Shown here: positions 1 through 8,088 of the stretch, piece by piece | Layout: every line of letters starts with the position of its first letter | Position numbering within the stretch: position 1 is the stretch's first letter | Assembly: GCA_937926205.1 (NCBI GenBank) | Contig: CALEYL010000052.1 | Span: 62,001 to 126,000 of the forward strand | Direction: 5' to 3' | Origin: an uncultured Saprospiraceae bacterium | GTDB taxonomy: Bacteria > Bacteroidota > Bacteroidia > Chitinophagales > Saprospiraceae | Length of the DNA stretch: 64,000 bases | The notes under the pieces: generated by a model | What the model saw: the letters and a program-made list of their open reading frames with translations, nothing else | Databases searched by the model: none | What the model was told of the DNA's origin: nothing | Position numbers and translations under genes: made by a program

Positions 1-246
1 TTCCAGCAACTGCACCTTATTTATGCCTCTTTTTTTCATCATCTCCATTATGAAGCGAGCGTTGACCTGCAATTGCTCCGGATCGTTCATGGTATTGGGA
101 AGGGAAAGAAATTCGATGTATTCTTTTAAAAGATCGAGGTGCCGGGGTTCATGATCAGCCCGGATGGCCTGAATGGATTTGCTCTGACCGTAAAGGAAGG
201 ATGCCGCAAAGGGCAACAGTAAAAAAAGCAGGTATTTTTTCATCAT
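1..246 (-). CDS. M20-family metallopeptidase, N-terminal part (truncated by window edge)
   Basis: Reading leftwards from an ATG-ATG pair at 246, 82 codons stay open to the window edge. Residues 1-21 form a signal peptide (MMKK, hydrophobic core, then FLYGQ), so the product is exported. The mature start contains LKEYIEFLSLPN followed by a segment predicted to be helical, which is how secreted M20/M25/M40 carboxypeptidase-like hydrolases begin. The metal-binding domain would lie outside the window, so the family call rests on the N-terminus only. The next gene upstream on this strand (glycosyltransferase, ends at 295) is 48 bp away and could share its transcript. Confidence 0.6.
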   Translation of the reverse strand, partial: MMKKYLLFLLLPFAASFLYGQSKSIQAIRADHEPRHLDLLKEYIEFLSLPNTMNDPEQLQVNARFIMEMMKKRGINKVQLLE

Positions 247-294
247 CCGAATGTTTTAGCCGTGAAATGTACGCATTTTTTGGAATGCCCGGCT

Positions 295-1287
295 TTAAAG
301 GGCTTCTGCCACATCCTGTTCGGAAATCGTTTCCATGCACCTGAAATGTCCCTTAGGGCATTGCTGAAAGCCAATTTTGGAGCAGGGGCGGCAGGGAAGT
401 CCTTTTACTTCAATGCTCGTGTTTTGGTTAGTACCGGATGGGTAGTAAGGGTACATACCAAAAGCAGGGATGGTATTGCCCCAAATGGAAACGATGTCTT
501 TGCGCAGGGCAGCGGCGATGTGCATCAGGCCGGTATCGTGGCTGATGACCTTTTCAGCCTGCAGCATCATGGATGCAGACTGGTTCAATTTCAAAGCCCC
601 GCAGGCATTGACGACGTGAGGACCAGCAGCGGCAGCAATGCGTGCACCAGATTCGGCTTCATCCGGGCCGCCAAGCAGCACGACAGGTTTGCTGATCAGG
701 CAGCAAATCTCAATGATCTTAGCCTCCGGAAGGCGTTTGGTGGCATGAGCTGCTCCGGTAACAAAAGCAATGTAGGGCAAAGCCGGAAGCTGCGCAGGCA
801 GACGCTCCTGCATGAAAGTGGCAGCATCAATATGAGCACTTTCCGGGATGAAATAATCCAACCCGGCGCCGTCGTTTACCACGTTCAGGGAGCGCACGGT
901 GTCCATATAGCGGTCCACGATATGTCGGTCGGGCAGGCGGTTGATTTTCCAGCGCACCAGCAACCATTTTTCAAAATTGAGCTTATCGAAAGCAAAACTG
1001 CGCACTTTCCACAGCGCCAGTCGTACGCGCAGACTACGCAGGTTGTGGTGCAAATCGATGATGGTGTCAAAACCTTCCGAACGGAGTTGTGGCAGTACTT
1101 CGCTGACTTCTTTCCGGATGCACCAAACCTTGTCAATGTATGGATTGGCTGCCAAAACCGGCTCAAAAGCCTGCTTGGTCAGGTAGTGGATCTCTGCACC
1201 AGCTTGTTTTTTCAGGCAGCGGATCACAGGCGTCGTCAGGACAATGTCGCCGATGGAAGAGAAACGGATGATCAGAATTTTTTTCAT
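295..1287 (-). CDS. Glycosyltransferase family 9 (ADP-heptose:LPS heptosyltransferase type)
   Basis: 330 aa. The start MKKILIIRFSSIGDIVLTTP is the hallmark N-terminal Rossmann entry of GT9 heptosyltransferases (RfaF/WaaF and RfaC types). The C-terminal half has the nucleotide-sugar binding segment HDTGLMHIAAAL and a GNTIPAFGMYP loop. The family transfers L-glycero-D-manno-heptose from ADP-heptose onto lipid A-core saccharide at the inner face of the cytoplasmic membrane. The ADP-heptose pathway is independently supported by the hldE2-like gene at 16694. It lies immediately upstream of the exported M20 peptidase on the same strand. Acceptor specificity cannot be read from the sequence. Confidence 0.88.
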   Translation of the reverse strand: MKKILIIRFSSIGDIVLTTPVIRCLKKQAGAEIHYLTKQAFEPVLAANPYIDKVWCIRKEVSEVLPQLRSEGFDTIIDLHHNLRSLRVRLALWKVRSFAFDKLNFEKWLLVRWKINRLPDRHIVDRYMDTVRSLNVVNDGAGLDYFIPESAHIDAATFMQERLPAQLPALPYIAFVTGAAHATKRLPEAKIIEICCLISKPVVLLGGPDEAESGARIAAAAGPHVVNACGALKLNQSASMMLQAEKVISHDTGLMHIAAALRKDIVSIWGNTIPAFGMYPYYPSGTNQNTSIEVKGLPCRPCSKIGFQQCPKGHFRCMETISEQDVAEAL

Positions 1288-1464
1288 CGTTTGTGGTTTT
1301 TCACCAGATCGTTCACAGCGTGATCCTAAGCGCGATAAATTTCAGGTTCTGTACGCTTGTCTCTGCGGGCCGGGAAAAGTGTTGGCAAAAAGACGCTTTG
1401 GTAAACGCTCCTTTCAATACCCGCCTCCATCCTACTTTTTCCTTCAAAGCTGCAGGTTTTTCAC

Positions 1465-1472
1465 TACTTTTG
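1465..1472 (+). promoter_or_regulatory. Bacteroidota-type -7 element upstream of prfA
   Basis: TACTTTTG fits the TAnnTTTG -7 consensus of the Bacteroidota primary sigma factor. It sits 35 bp before the prfA ATG. The -33 TTTG element is not clear, only T-rich sequence around 1436-1442. Confidence 0.5.
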
Positions 1473-1507
1473 CACCCTGAAAATTTTACAGCGGCAAAGT
1501 TGGGACA

Positions 1508-2587
1508 ATGATCGAGAAATTAGAAGCAATTAAAGACAGATTTCACCACCTCGAAGAGCAGATGGCCGATCCCGGCGTGCTCTCTGATATGGATCGCTAC
1601 AAAAAAGTCAGCAAAGAATATAAAGACCTGAAAGCTGTTGTGGACGCCTTTGACGCCTACAAGAAGGCTTTGAGCACGGTAGAAAACGCCCGGGAACTCT
1701 TGCGCGAAGACGACGAAGAGCTTCGCCAGATGGCCCAGGCTGAATTGGACGAGTGGGAACCCCGCCTGGAAGAACTGGAAGAGGCGGTTCGCGTACACCT
1801 CATTCCCAAAGACATGGAGGACACCAAAGATGTGCTCTTCGAAATCCGCTCAGGCACCGGTGGCGATGAAGCCAGTTTGTTCGCCGGTGATTTGTATCGT
1901 ATGTACATGCGTTATTTTGATTCGCAGGATTGGGAAGTAGAGACGATTTCTGTGACAGAGGGCACTGCCGGCGGTTACAGCAAACTGGTGCTGGAAATTC
2001 ATGGCAACGACGTTTATGGCAAATTGAAGTTTGAGTCGGGAGCACACCGCGTCCAACGCGTCCCGAAAACGGAATCACAGGGCCGCATCCATACTTCTGC
2101 CGCCACTGTGGTGGTGATGCCGATTTTGGAAGTAGAAGACGTGCAGATCAACCGGGCCGATTTGAAAATTGACGTTTTCAGGGCCAGTGGCGCGGGTGGA
2201 CAGCACGTTAACCGGACAGAATCTGCCGTGCGCATTACTCACCTCCCAACAGGGGTGATTACGGAAAGCCAGGAAGCCCGTTCCCAAATTCAAAACCGCG
2301 AAATTGCTATGCAGCGCCTCATCTCACAGGTGCAGGAAAAAAAGCGTGCTGAAGTCGAAAACGAAGTGTCTACCCGCCGCCGTTCTCTGGTCGGTTCCGG
2401 CGACCGCTCTGATAAAATCCGCACTTACAACTGGCCGCAAAACCGCGTGACCGACCATCGCCTGGAGGGCGACAACAAAAATTTCAATCTGGATAAAATC
2501 ATAGAAGGGGACATCGCCGGATTGATTGAAGCCCTGCTGATTGCCGAGAATGCGGAAAAGATGAAAGGGGAAGCGGAAGGGGCGTAA
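1508..2587 (+). CDS. prfA: Peptide chain release factor 1
   Basis: 359 aa, the normal RF1 length. It terminates translation at UAA and UAG by triggering peptidyl-tRNA hydrolysis on the ribosome. The universal GGQ motif is at residues 230-232 (SGAGGQHVNRTES). The stop-codon recognition tripeptide PxT of RF1 is present as PKT at 186-188, rather than the SPF of RF2, which fixes the assignment as RF1. The C-terminal GSGDRSDKIRTYNWPQNRVTDHR region is characteristic. The gene stands alone, with a short AT-rich leader and a Bacteroidota -7 box. No methyltransferase prmC follows; a repeat-rich spacer does. Confidence 0.97.
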   Translation: MIEKLEAIKDRFHHLEEQMADPGVLSDMDRYKKVSKEYKDLKAVVDAFDAYKKALSTVENARELLREDDEELRQMAQAELDEWEPRLEELEEAVRVHLIPKDMEDTKDVLFEIRSGTGGDEASLFAGDLYRMYMRYFDSQDWEVETISVTEGTAGGYSKLVLEIHGNDVYGKLKFESGAHRVQRVPKTESQGRIHTSAATVVVMPILEVEDVQINRADLKIDVFRASGAGGQHVNRTESAVRITHLPTGVITESQEARSQIQNREIAMQRLISQVQEKKRAEVENEVSTRRRSLVGSGDRSDKIRTYNWPQNRVTDHRLEGDNKNFNLDKIIEGDIAGLIEALLIAENAEKMKGEAEGA

Positions 2588-2636
2588 TTCAAGGTTAAAA
2601 GGGGAGGGGTGAAGGTTAAAGGATAAAGTAGAAAAG

Positions 2637-2657
2637 CCTGTCCCGCCTTAGCGGGGG
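2637..2657. repeat. CCCGC palindrome, copy 1
   Basis: Palindrome of the form CCCGCCTTAGCGGG next to two GGTTAAA units in the prfA/Nudix spacer. Related copies are at 5822-5845, 7010-7040 and 32403-32433. Confidence 0.5.
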
Positions 2658-2737
2658 TTAAAGTGGGCTGCATCCCTGCATCCTGCTCGCGCGACGGCTC
2701 CAGCCTCGCGTGTTCTATTTCCCTGGCTCTGCCGGGA

Positions 2738-3328
2738 TCAAAGCGCCAAAGCTTTTTCAGAATCCAACTTCCCCAGCATCCCAGCTTCCACAAAATACCG
2801 CAACAGCGCATTCACCGTATGCGTATGTAGAAATTCGCCTGCCAGCAGTTTGTCCAAAACTTCATTTTCGGGTATCAGCAGCACTTCCACGGCCTCGCCG
2901 TCGTCGAGGTTTTGCATCATCGTGGGTTCTGCGTTGAGCGCCAGCCAGTGAAAAATAGAACTGCTCATGAACACCGGATTGGAAGGAACGCTGCCGAGAT
3001 GACGCCATTCTGTGGCCGCATAACCTGTTTCTTCCGCCAATTCCCGCATGGCTGCATCTACCTGCGCTTCGCCGCTATTCACGGCGCCTCCGGGTAATTC
3101 CAACGTATCCATACCTGTGCCAAATCGGTACTGGCGCACAAACACAATCTGGCGATCAGGTGTTATCGCCACGATATTGGCCGCATCGGCGCCTTCGAGT
3201 ATGACCATGGCTTCTGTTTTGCCATTTCGGGGGTTGCGCATGTAGTCGAGACGGCTGCGAAAGATTTTCAAACCCGGTCCGGGGTCAGAGCGCTCCAATT
3301 TCCAGCCGTCTTTGTTGGTGTTTTGCAT
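2738..3328 (-). CDS. Nudix hydrolase, ADP-ribose pyrophosphatase type
   Basis: 196 aa from the second ATG (3328); an ATG at 3346 would add six residues. A complete Nudix box GX5EX7REUXEEXGU is visible as GGAVNSGEAQVDAAMRELAEETGY. The glycine-proline loop (LELPGGA) before it and the position of the box resemble NudF-type ADP-ribose/nucleoside-diphosphate-sugar pyrophosphatases, which cleave the pyrophosphate bond with Mg2+. The gene is divergent from the S9 protease gene at 3366, so the short gap must carry both promoters. Substrate is inferred from family resemblance only. Confidence 0.88.
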   Translation of the reverse strand: MQNTNKDGWKLERSDPGPGLKIFRSRLDYMRNPRNGKTEAMVILEGADAANIVAITPDRQIVFVRQYRFGTGMDTLELPGGAVNSGEAQVDAAMRELAEETGYAATEWRHLGSVPSNPVFMSSSIFHWLALNAEPTMMQNLDDGEAVEVLLIPENEVLDKLLAGEFLHTHTVNALLRYFVEAGMLGKLDSEKALAL

Positions 3329-3365
3329 TTTTTTCTTCAATTTCAACGCTTAAAACTATCTCAAA

Positions 3366-5801
3366 ATGATGAATCCAAGACTTTCCCTTCTACTCGCCTG
3401 CTGTTTTTTAATGGTTGGGGCATTTGCTCAGGAAGATGTTTCCTACAAATTGCCGCCTAAAGATATTGCAGATTTGTTGCTGGCCAAACCCGCACCCGGC
3501 GTCAGCACCGATGACAGCGGTACCTGGATGTTGCTCAGCGAAACCAGCAGTTATCCTTCAGTGGAGGAACTGGCACGCCCCGAACTTCGGATTGCCGGCC
3601 TGCGCATCAACCCCAATAATTTTGGCCCAAGCCGCCAGTCTTTTGTTCAAAACCTGTATTTAAAAAACATGGCAAGCGGCAAAGAAATGGCCATCAGCGG
3701 TCTTCCTTCGCCCCTCTATGCGAGCAGTGTGAGCTGGAGCCCGAACGATAAAAAAATTGCTTTTACCCATACGACCAATGACCACATCGATCTTTACGTC
3801 ATTGATGTGGCTACGCAAAAAGCGGTTAAAATCAACAAATCGCCGCTCAACGTTCTCTTGGGAGGCAGCTACCAGTGGTACGACGACAACACCCTCTTTT
3901 ACCGTGCCGCGCTGCAAGCTGCATCGGCAGCGCCACCAAAACCCCTGATGCCAAAGGGGCCTACCATTCAGGAAAACTACGGAAAAGCCTCCCCGCGTCC
4001 GACTTATCAGGATTTGATAAAAAGTCCGTACGATGAGCAGTTGTTTGCATTTTATGCGACTACGCAATTGGTGAAAAATACAAACGGCGTGGAAACTAAA
4101 ATCGGCCAACCTGCCATTTACAGCAGTCTGGAGGTCTCTCCGGATAAAAAATACCTGCTGCTGCGCACCCTTCAAAAACCCTTCTCTTACTTAGTGACAG
4201 CCGGCGGTTTTCCTTCGACGGTTGCCATTACCGACCTTAACGGGAAGGTTTTGAAAACCCTGGCAGAGCTTCCTTCTTCCGAAACGGCGCCCAGTGGCCG
4301 CGATAATGTCCAGAATGTGCCCCGCAGTTTTGAATGGCGGGATGACGAAGCGGCAACGGTCGTTTGGTGCATGCCATTAGACAGCGGTATGATGAAAAAG
4401 GAAATGGAGTTTCACGATGCCGTCTATGCCCTGAGCGCGCCATTTAGCGGGGAGCCAAAAACTTTGTTCAAAACAGCGTTGCGTTATCGCGGAACCAACT
4501 GGGGCAACAGCAACCTCGCACTCGTTTCAGAAGGTTTGTGGAGCAAACAACTGATGCGCACCAGCCGCTACACCCCTGCTACCGGGGCAATGGAACAACT
4601 GATGGAGCGCAACACGACCGACGCTTACAGCAATCCCGGCTTTCCGGTCACGGAAAAAAATGCGTTCGGTCGCTGGGTCATCAAAACCGTGGACAACGGC
4701 AACAAAATCCTGATGAACAACACGAGCGGCTCCTCTCCGAAAGGCGACCTGCCCTTCCTGGCTACGTTCGATCTGGGAACCAAACAAACGGAAGAGCTCT
4801 GGCGCTGTCCTGAAGGGACTTTTGAGTTCATCGTGCGGGTTATGGACCCCGATAAACTGGTGCTGCTCACCCGCCGCGAGAGCGAAAACGACATGCCCAA
4901 TTACTGGATCAAAAACCTGAAAACGCGCATCGCCGACCGGCAACTGACGGCTTTCGCCAATCCTTACCCGCAACTGGAAGGAGTGAGCAAACAAAAAATC
5001 AGCTACAAACGTGCCGATGGGGTAGACCTGACCGGCGATTTGTATTTGCCGAAAGGCTACGACCCAACCCGCGACGGCCCCTTGCCTACCCTGATCTGGG
5101 CTTACCCAAGGGAATTTAATTCGGCAGCAGATGCAGCCCAAATCCGCGGCAGCGAACACCGGTTTACCCTGCTCAACTGGGGATCTCCAGTCTTCTATGT
5201 GACCCAGGGCTATGCGGTGCTGAATAACGCCGAAATGCCGATCGTGGCACCCGGCGCCGATAAAAAGCCGAATGACGATTTTGTGGCTCAACTGAAAATG
5301 AATGCAGAAGCTGCCATCGGCAAGCTGTCGGAAATGGGGGTTGGCGACAAAGGCCGCATGGCTGTCGGCGGTCACAGTTACGGCGCTTTCATGACGGCCA
5401 ACCTGCTGGCTCATACCGATTTGTTTAAAGCTGGAATCGCTCGCAGCGGCGCTTACAACCGTACCCTGACACCTTTTGGGTTTCAAAATGAAGAGCGCAC
5501 TTACTGGGAGGCGCCGGATTTGTACCACGACATGAGTCCATTCAGCTACGCCGACCAGATCAAAACGCCGCTCCTGCTGGTTCACGGCGAAGCGGACAAC
5601 AACAGCGGTACTTTCCCCATCCAGAGCGAACGCTTGTTCAACGCCATCAAAGGAAATGGCGGCACGGTGAAATACCTGAGCCTGCCCCATGAAAGTCATG
5701 GTTATGCCGGCCGGGAAAATTTACTACACCTGCTCCAGGAGCAATTCGAGTGGTTGGAAAAGTATGTGAAGGTGGCCGGGGAAAGCAAGGCGAAGCCGTG
5801 A
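3366..5801 (+). CDS. Secreted S9D-type prolyl-oligopeptidase-family peptidase (glutamyl endopeptidase-like)
   Basis: 811 aa with a signal peptide (residues 1-22, ending GAFAQ). The N-terminal ~550 residues form a beta-propeller-like region and the C-terminus is an alpha/beta hydrolase. Catalytic triad candidates are Ser671 in GGHSYGAFM, Asp744 in HGEADNN and His778 in PHESHGYA. The stretch around the nucleophile and the following GIARSGAYNRTLTPFGFQNE segment closely resembles what I remember of the chloroplast glutamyl endopeptidase (CGEP) of plants, which places it in subfamily S9D rather than DPP4 or prolyl oligopeptidase. It probably degrades peptides in the periplasm. No operon partner: the gene upstream is divergent, and a repeat-rich spacer follows. 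Confidence 0.9.
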   Translation: MMNPRLSLLLACCFLMVGAFAQEDVSYKLPPKDIADLLLAKPAPGVSTDDSGTWMLLSETSSYPSVEELARPELRIAGLRINPNNFGPSRQSFVQNLYLKNMASGKEMAISGLPSPLYASSVSWSPNDKKIAFTHTTNDHIDLYVIDVATQKAVKINKSPLNVLLGGSYQWYDDNTLFYRAALQAASAAPPKPLMPKGPTIQENYGKASPRPTYQDLIKSPYDEQLFAFYATTQLVKNTNGVETKIGQPAIYSSLEVSPDKKYLLLRTLQKPFSYLVTAGGFPSTVAITDLNGKVLKTLAELPSSETAPSGRDNVQNVPRSFEWRDDEAATVVWCMPLDSGMMKKEMEFHDAVYALSAPFSGEPKTLFKTALRYRGTNWGNSNLALVSEGLWSKQLMRTSRYTPATGAMEQLMERNTTDAYSNPGFPVTEKNAFGRWVIKTVDNGNKILMNNTSGSSPKGDLPFLATFDLGTKQTEELWRCPEGTFEFIVRVMDPDKLVLLTRRESENDMPNYWIKNLKTRIADRQLTAFANPYPQLEGVSKQKISYKRADGVDLTGDLYLPKGYDPTRDGPLPTLIWAYPREFNSAADAAQIRGSEHRFTLLNWGSPVFYVTQGYAVLNNAEMPIVAPGADKKPNDDFVAQLKMNAEAAIGKLSEMGVGDKGRMAVGGHSYGAFMTANLLAHTDLFKAGIARSGAYNRTLTPFGFQNEERTYWEAPDLYHDMSPFSYADQIKTPLLLVHGEADNNSGTFPIQSERLFNAIKGNGGTVKYLSLPHESHGYAGRENLLHLLQEQFEWLEKYVKVAGESKAKP

Positions 5802-5821
5802 TTAATTTGAAGATGAGTTGA

Positions 5822-5845
5822 CCCCGCCAAGCGGGACAAGTTTTG
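5822..5845. repeat. CCCGC palindrome, copy 2
   Basis: CCCCGCCAAGCGGGACAAG followed by TTTTG, the same orientation as the copy at 32403-32433. It lies just after the S9D gene and before a short octamer array. Confidence 0.5.
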
Positions 5846-5874
5846 ATAATTTGAAGATTATGAGTTGGTGAGGG

Positions 5875-5913
5875 TTGAGTATTGGAGTATTTGAAGATTT
5901 GAGTATTTGAGGA
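5875..5913. repeat. Degenerate octamer tandem array
   Basis: Consecutive units TTGAGTA, TTGGAGTA, TTTGAAGA, TTTGAGTA, TTTGAGGA run head to tail (first unit 7 nt, then 8 nt). Non-coding spacer between the S9D gene and the MITE-like element. Confidence 0.55.
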
Positions 5914-5933
5914 TGGTGAAGGACATGAGACAG

Positions 5934-6184
5934 GCGAATCAGGGGCTATTTTGATGGGGGAATACCCTATTCGACGCTAAAGCGTCTATGAGCAAGTCTC
6001 CGGAGGCTCTTTTTAGTCGCGGAGTCCCGCGGAGTATGGGAGTCTCGCGGAGTAAAACATACTGATTCACGGATAATGTCATAAAACTCCGTGAAACTCC
6101 GCGTATACTCCGCGAAACTCCGCGTTATTTTTCATGGGACGAATAAACTCATGAAGCTTACGAACATTTTAGCCACTGATTCGC
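5934..6184. mobile_element. 251-bp MITE-like element, copy B1
   Basis: The ends are inverted repeats: GCGAATCAGGGGCTA at 5934-5948 and its complement at 6170-6184 with one mismatch. It is collinear with the 251-bp copy at 52102-52352, which is about 80% identical by eye with no length change. Inside are a GACGCTAAAGCGTC palindrome (5973-5986), three direct CGCGGAGT octamers (6018-6053) and four complementary ACTCCGYG octamers (6086-6124), so a transcript would fold into a long hairpin. No open reading frame of substance. Target duplication is not clear here (ATGAGACAG left, ATTGGTCAT right). Confidence 0.75.
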
Positions 6185-6287
6185 ATTGGTCATGTCTGCC
6201 CGCACAGCGGCTCAGGGTTAGTGTACGTTATGCCTGTCGGCGCGTAAATATTCCAAATCATATGTTCTGACAACAAATTGAAAAACC

Positions 6288-6944
6288 ATGTTTATCGGAC
6301 ACTTTGCAGTTGGTTTGGGCGCCAAAGCTGCAGCGCCTAAGGCATCCTTAGGAAGTTTATTCCTGGCAGCACAATTTCTCGATTTGCTTTGGCCCACGCT
6401 GTTGCTCTTTGGGGTAGAGCATGTTGAAATAGTGCCGGGCATTACAAAACTCACGCCCCTCGACTTTGTGCATTATCCGATAACACACAGTCTTCTGATG
6501 GCCTGCGTATGGGGGCTGCTGTTCTTTGGTATTTATAAAATCACCTCAAAAGATACCCGGATTGCCATCATCATGGGCTTATGTGTGGTGAGCCACTGGG
6601 TGTTGGATCTGGTGGTGCACCGACCGGATTTACCGCTCACACTTTCGGGCGATGCACGCCTGGGGTGGGGCCTCTGGAATATGCCCGCAGCTACTTTTCT
6701 AATAGAGGGCTTGCTGTATGTGGCCGGAATCTATTTATACCTTAAGACTACGCACGCAAAGAACAAAGCAGGGGTATATGGTTTTTGGGGGATGACCGGC
6801 TTTCTTGCGCTGATTTATGTTGCCAATGTTTTTGGCCCGCCTCCTCCCAACGAAATGGCCATTGCCTGGGCAGGACAATTGCAATGGATTTTTGTGATTA
6901 TGGCTTATTGGGTTGACAGGAACAGAACTGCGGTGACTGTATAA
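6288..6944 (+). CDS. YdjM-like integral membrane protein (metal-dependent hydrolase family)
   Basis: 218 aa, with about six hydrophobic helices (roughly 20-45, 65-90, 95-115, 135-155, 160-180 and 190-210). The N-terminal MFIGHFAVGLGAK, the Asp of QFLDLLWP and the later HYPITHS and SHWVLDLVVHRPD motifs supply conserved His/Asp residues in the pattern of the YdjM/DUF457 membrane-bound metal-dependent hydrolases. Substrate is unknown for the family. It is a single gene between two repeat-rich spacers; the MITE-like element ends 103 bp before its start and may supply the upstream region. Confidence 0.7.
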   Translation: MFIGHFAVGLGAKAAAPKASLGSLFLAAQFLDLLWPTLLLFGVEHVEIVPGITKLTPLDFVHYPITHSLLMACVWGLLFFGIYKITSKDTRIAIIMGLCVVSHWVLDLVVHRPDLPLTLSGDARLGWGLWNMPAATFLIEGLLYVAGIYLYLKTTHAKNKAGVYGFWGMTGFLALIYVANVFGPPPPNEMAIAWAGQLQWIFVIMAYWVDRNRTAVTV

Positions 6945-6954
6945 AATGGTCAAT

Positions 6955-6987
6955 GCAAATCAGGGACTGTTATTATCCGGGAATACG
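6955..6987. mobile_element. Truncated left end of the 251-bp element (B3)
   Basis: GCAAATCAGGGACTGTTATT and the next ~13 bases match the first ~33 positions of the element at 5934 and 52102 with a handful of substitutions. The body and right end are missing. Confidence 0.55.
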
Positions 6988-7009
6988 AGGGTGCCCTAAA
7001 AGGCAATAC

Positions 7010-7040
7010 GCAAAACTTGTCCCGCTCAGCGGGAGGGCAA
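7010..7040. repeat. CCCGC palindrome, copy 3
   Basis: In reverse complement these 31 bases differ from 32403-32433 at a single position (core CTCCCGCTGAGCGGGACA). It lies between the YdjM-like gene and the 3' end of the HPF-like gene. Confidence 0.6.
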
Positions 7041-7073
7041 AAAGGCAAAATTTATTCCCAAATGCAAGTTTAT

Positions 7074-7388
7074 TTAATACCCTTTATTACGATTTAATAT
7101 CGTTTCCAGGGAGCTATTCAGTTTGTCAATAGCCCCTTCCACCGCTTGATCCCTGGTGTCTGCATCGTTTGATACTGAAACAGGTTGCATGCCTGCCAGG
7201 CGGGCTTCCAGAACACATCGCTTATCATTTTCGCCGCTCTTTTTGCCGTTCTGATCAGTGAGATAAACTTCTATTCGGGTTATTTGCGCACTGTGTCTTT
7301 TTAACCCTTCTGCTATCATGGCGATTAAAGGCTCTCTGACTGCTTCCGTCCCTTTAATGTTGTTGTCGGTATTGAATTGAATGATCAT
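7074..7388 (-). CDS. HPF/RaiA-family ribosome-associated protein
   Basis: 104 aa. The order beta strand (MIIQFNTDNNI), helix, beta strand with ITRIEVYLTDQNG, then KRCVLEARLAGMQPVSV and a C-terminal helix AVEGAIDKLNSSLETIL matches the compact S30AE/HPF fold. It lacks the C-terminal dimerisation domain of long HPF. Short family members bind the 30S subunit and act in hibernation or stress tolerance. It is monocistronic, with a 700-bp spacer upstream. The exact role (HPF, YfiA or a paralogue) cannot be decided. Confidence 0.7.
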   Translation of the reverse strand: MIIQFNTDNNIKGTEAVREPLIAMIAEGLKRHSAQITRIEVYLTDQNGKKSGENDKRCVLEARLAGMQPVSVSNDADTRDQAVEGAIDKLNSSLETILNRNKGY

Positions 7389-8088
7389 TATTGAGTTTTT
7401 TATGAAATTAGGCTATATGCGCCGCCTTCAAAGGTATGAATTTTATCTCTTGGAGATGTTGCATAACCCTAAAGGATAGTTGTGCTTTTCACAGGTTTTT
7501 TCGTTTATTTCCATTTACGGATTAACAAAGTACTGCAGATTCAGCCCACCTATTGGTCAGATAGGGATTTCCGGAATCACGCCATTCTGAGAATTTTTAC
7601 CTGCCGATAGGTAGGCTCAAATTCTGTGAATTCTACCCATGACAAATTTTCTGTCAACCAACTTTTTATACCCCAACGGGGGAGCTCAACCTGATTCAGA
7701 CAAATAAGCATGGATTGAGAAATCATGAAAATAGAGTCTGAAAAATGAAGATGAGATGAACTCCCCTTGCTGGTCTGGAGACAGACACACATAAGACATT
7801 GGAGATCCCTTGCGGGAATGGCAACTTAAAACATTGTCACCCTACTTTGTTTCCCAAAATGCAAATAATAACATGAACGCCAGGTTCTTTGCAATCAATC
7901 ATTCTTAAAATTTCAAAAGTACCGCTTCAAAATTAGGATTGCTGCCGTATGTTTTTTTACATTTGGGTGTGGGTATGTGTAAAGAATACACACCTCTAAA
8001 CCCGATTTTGCCCCAACATCTTATTGCCCCGATTTTCCAGTGTTTTCCTGTTAAATAATTTATCCATCCATAAATTAACGGAAGAACT
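7389..8088. other. 700-bp intergenic region with repeat remnants, no gene supported
   Basis: Short frames at 7577-7792 and 7905-8123 (both minus) have no family resemblance and unusual composition. The region holds short inverted pieces such as CCTGCCGATAGGTAGG near 7600 and GATCCCTTGCGGGAATGGCA near 7804. The latter resembles the GATTCCCTGCGGGAATGACA motif at 59163. It must also carry the promoters of the HPF-like gene and of the GMC operon. Confidence 0.4.

Noticed and set aside
262..1323. 353-codon plus-strand frame opposite the heptosyltransferase
   Set aside because: It lies antisense to a gene with clear family motifs, has no domain and low-complexity Phe/His-rich translation typical of antisense frames.
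4527..5699. 390-codon minus-strand frame inside the S9D protease gene
   Set aside because: Antisense to the catalytic domain, no recognisable motif; length reflects the codon bias of the sense gene.
7577..7792. Small minus-strand frame in the 700-bp spacer
   Set aside because: Low similarity to any protein type, no plausible start context; probably remnant repeat sequence.
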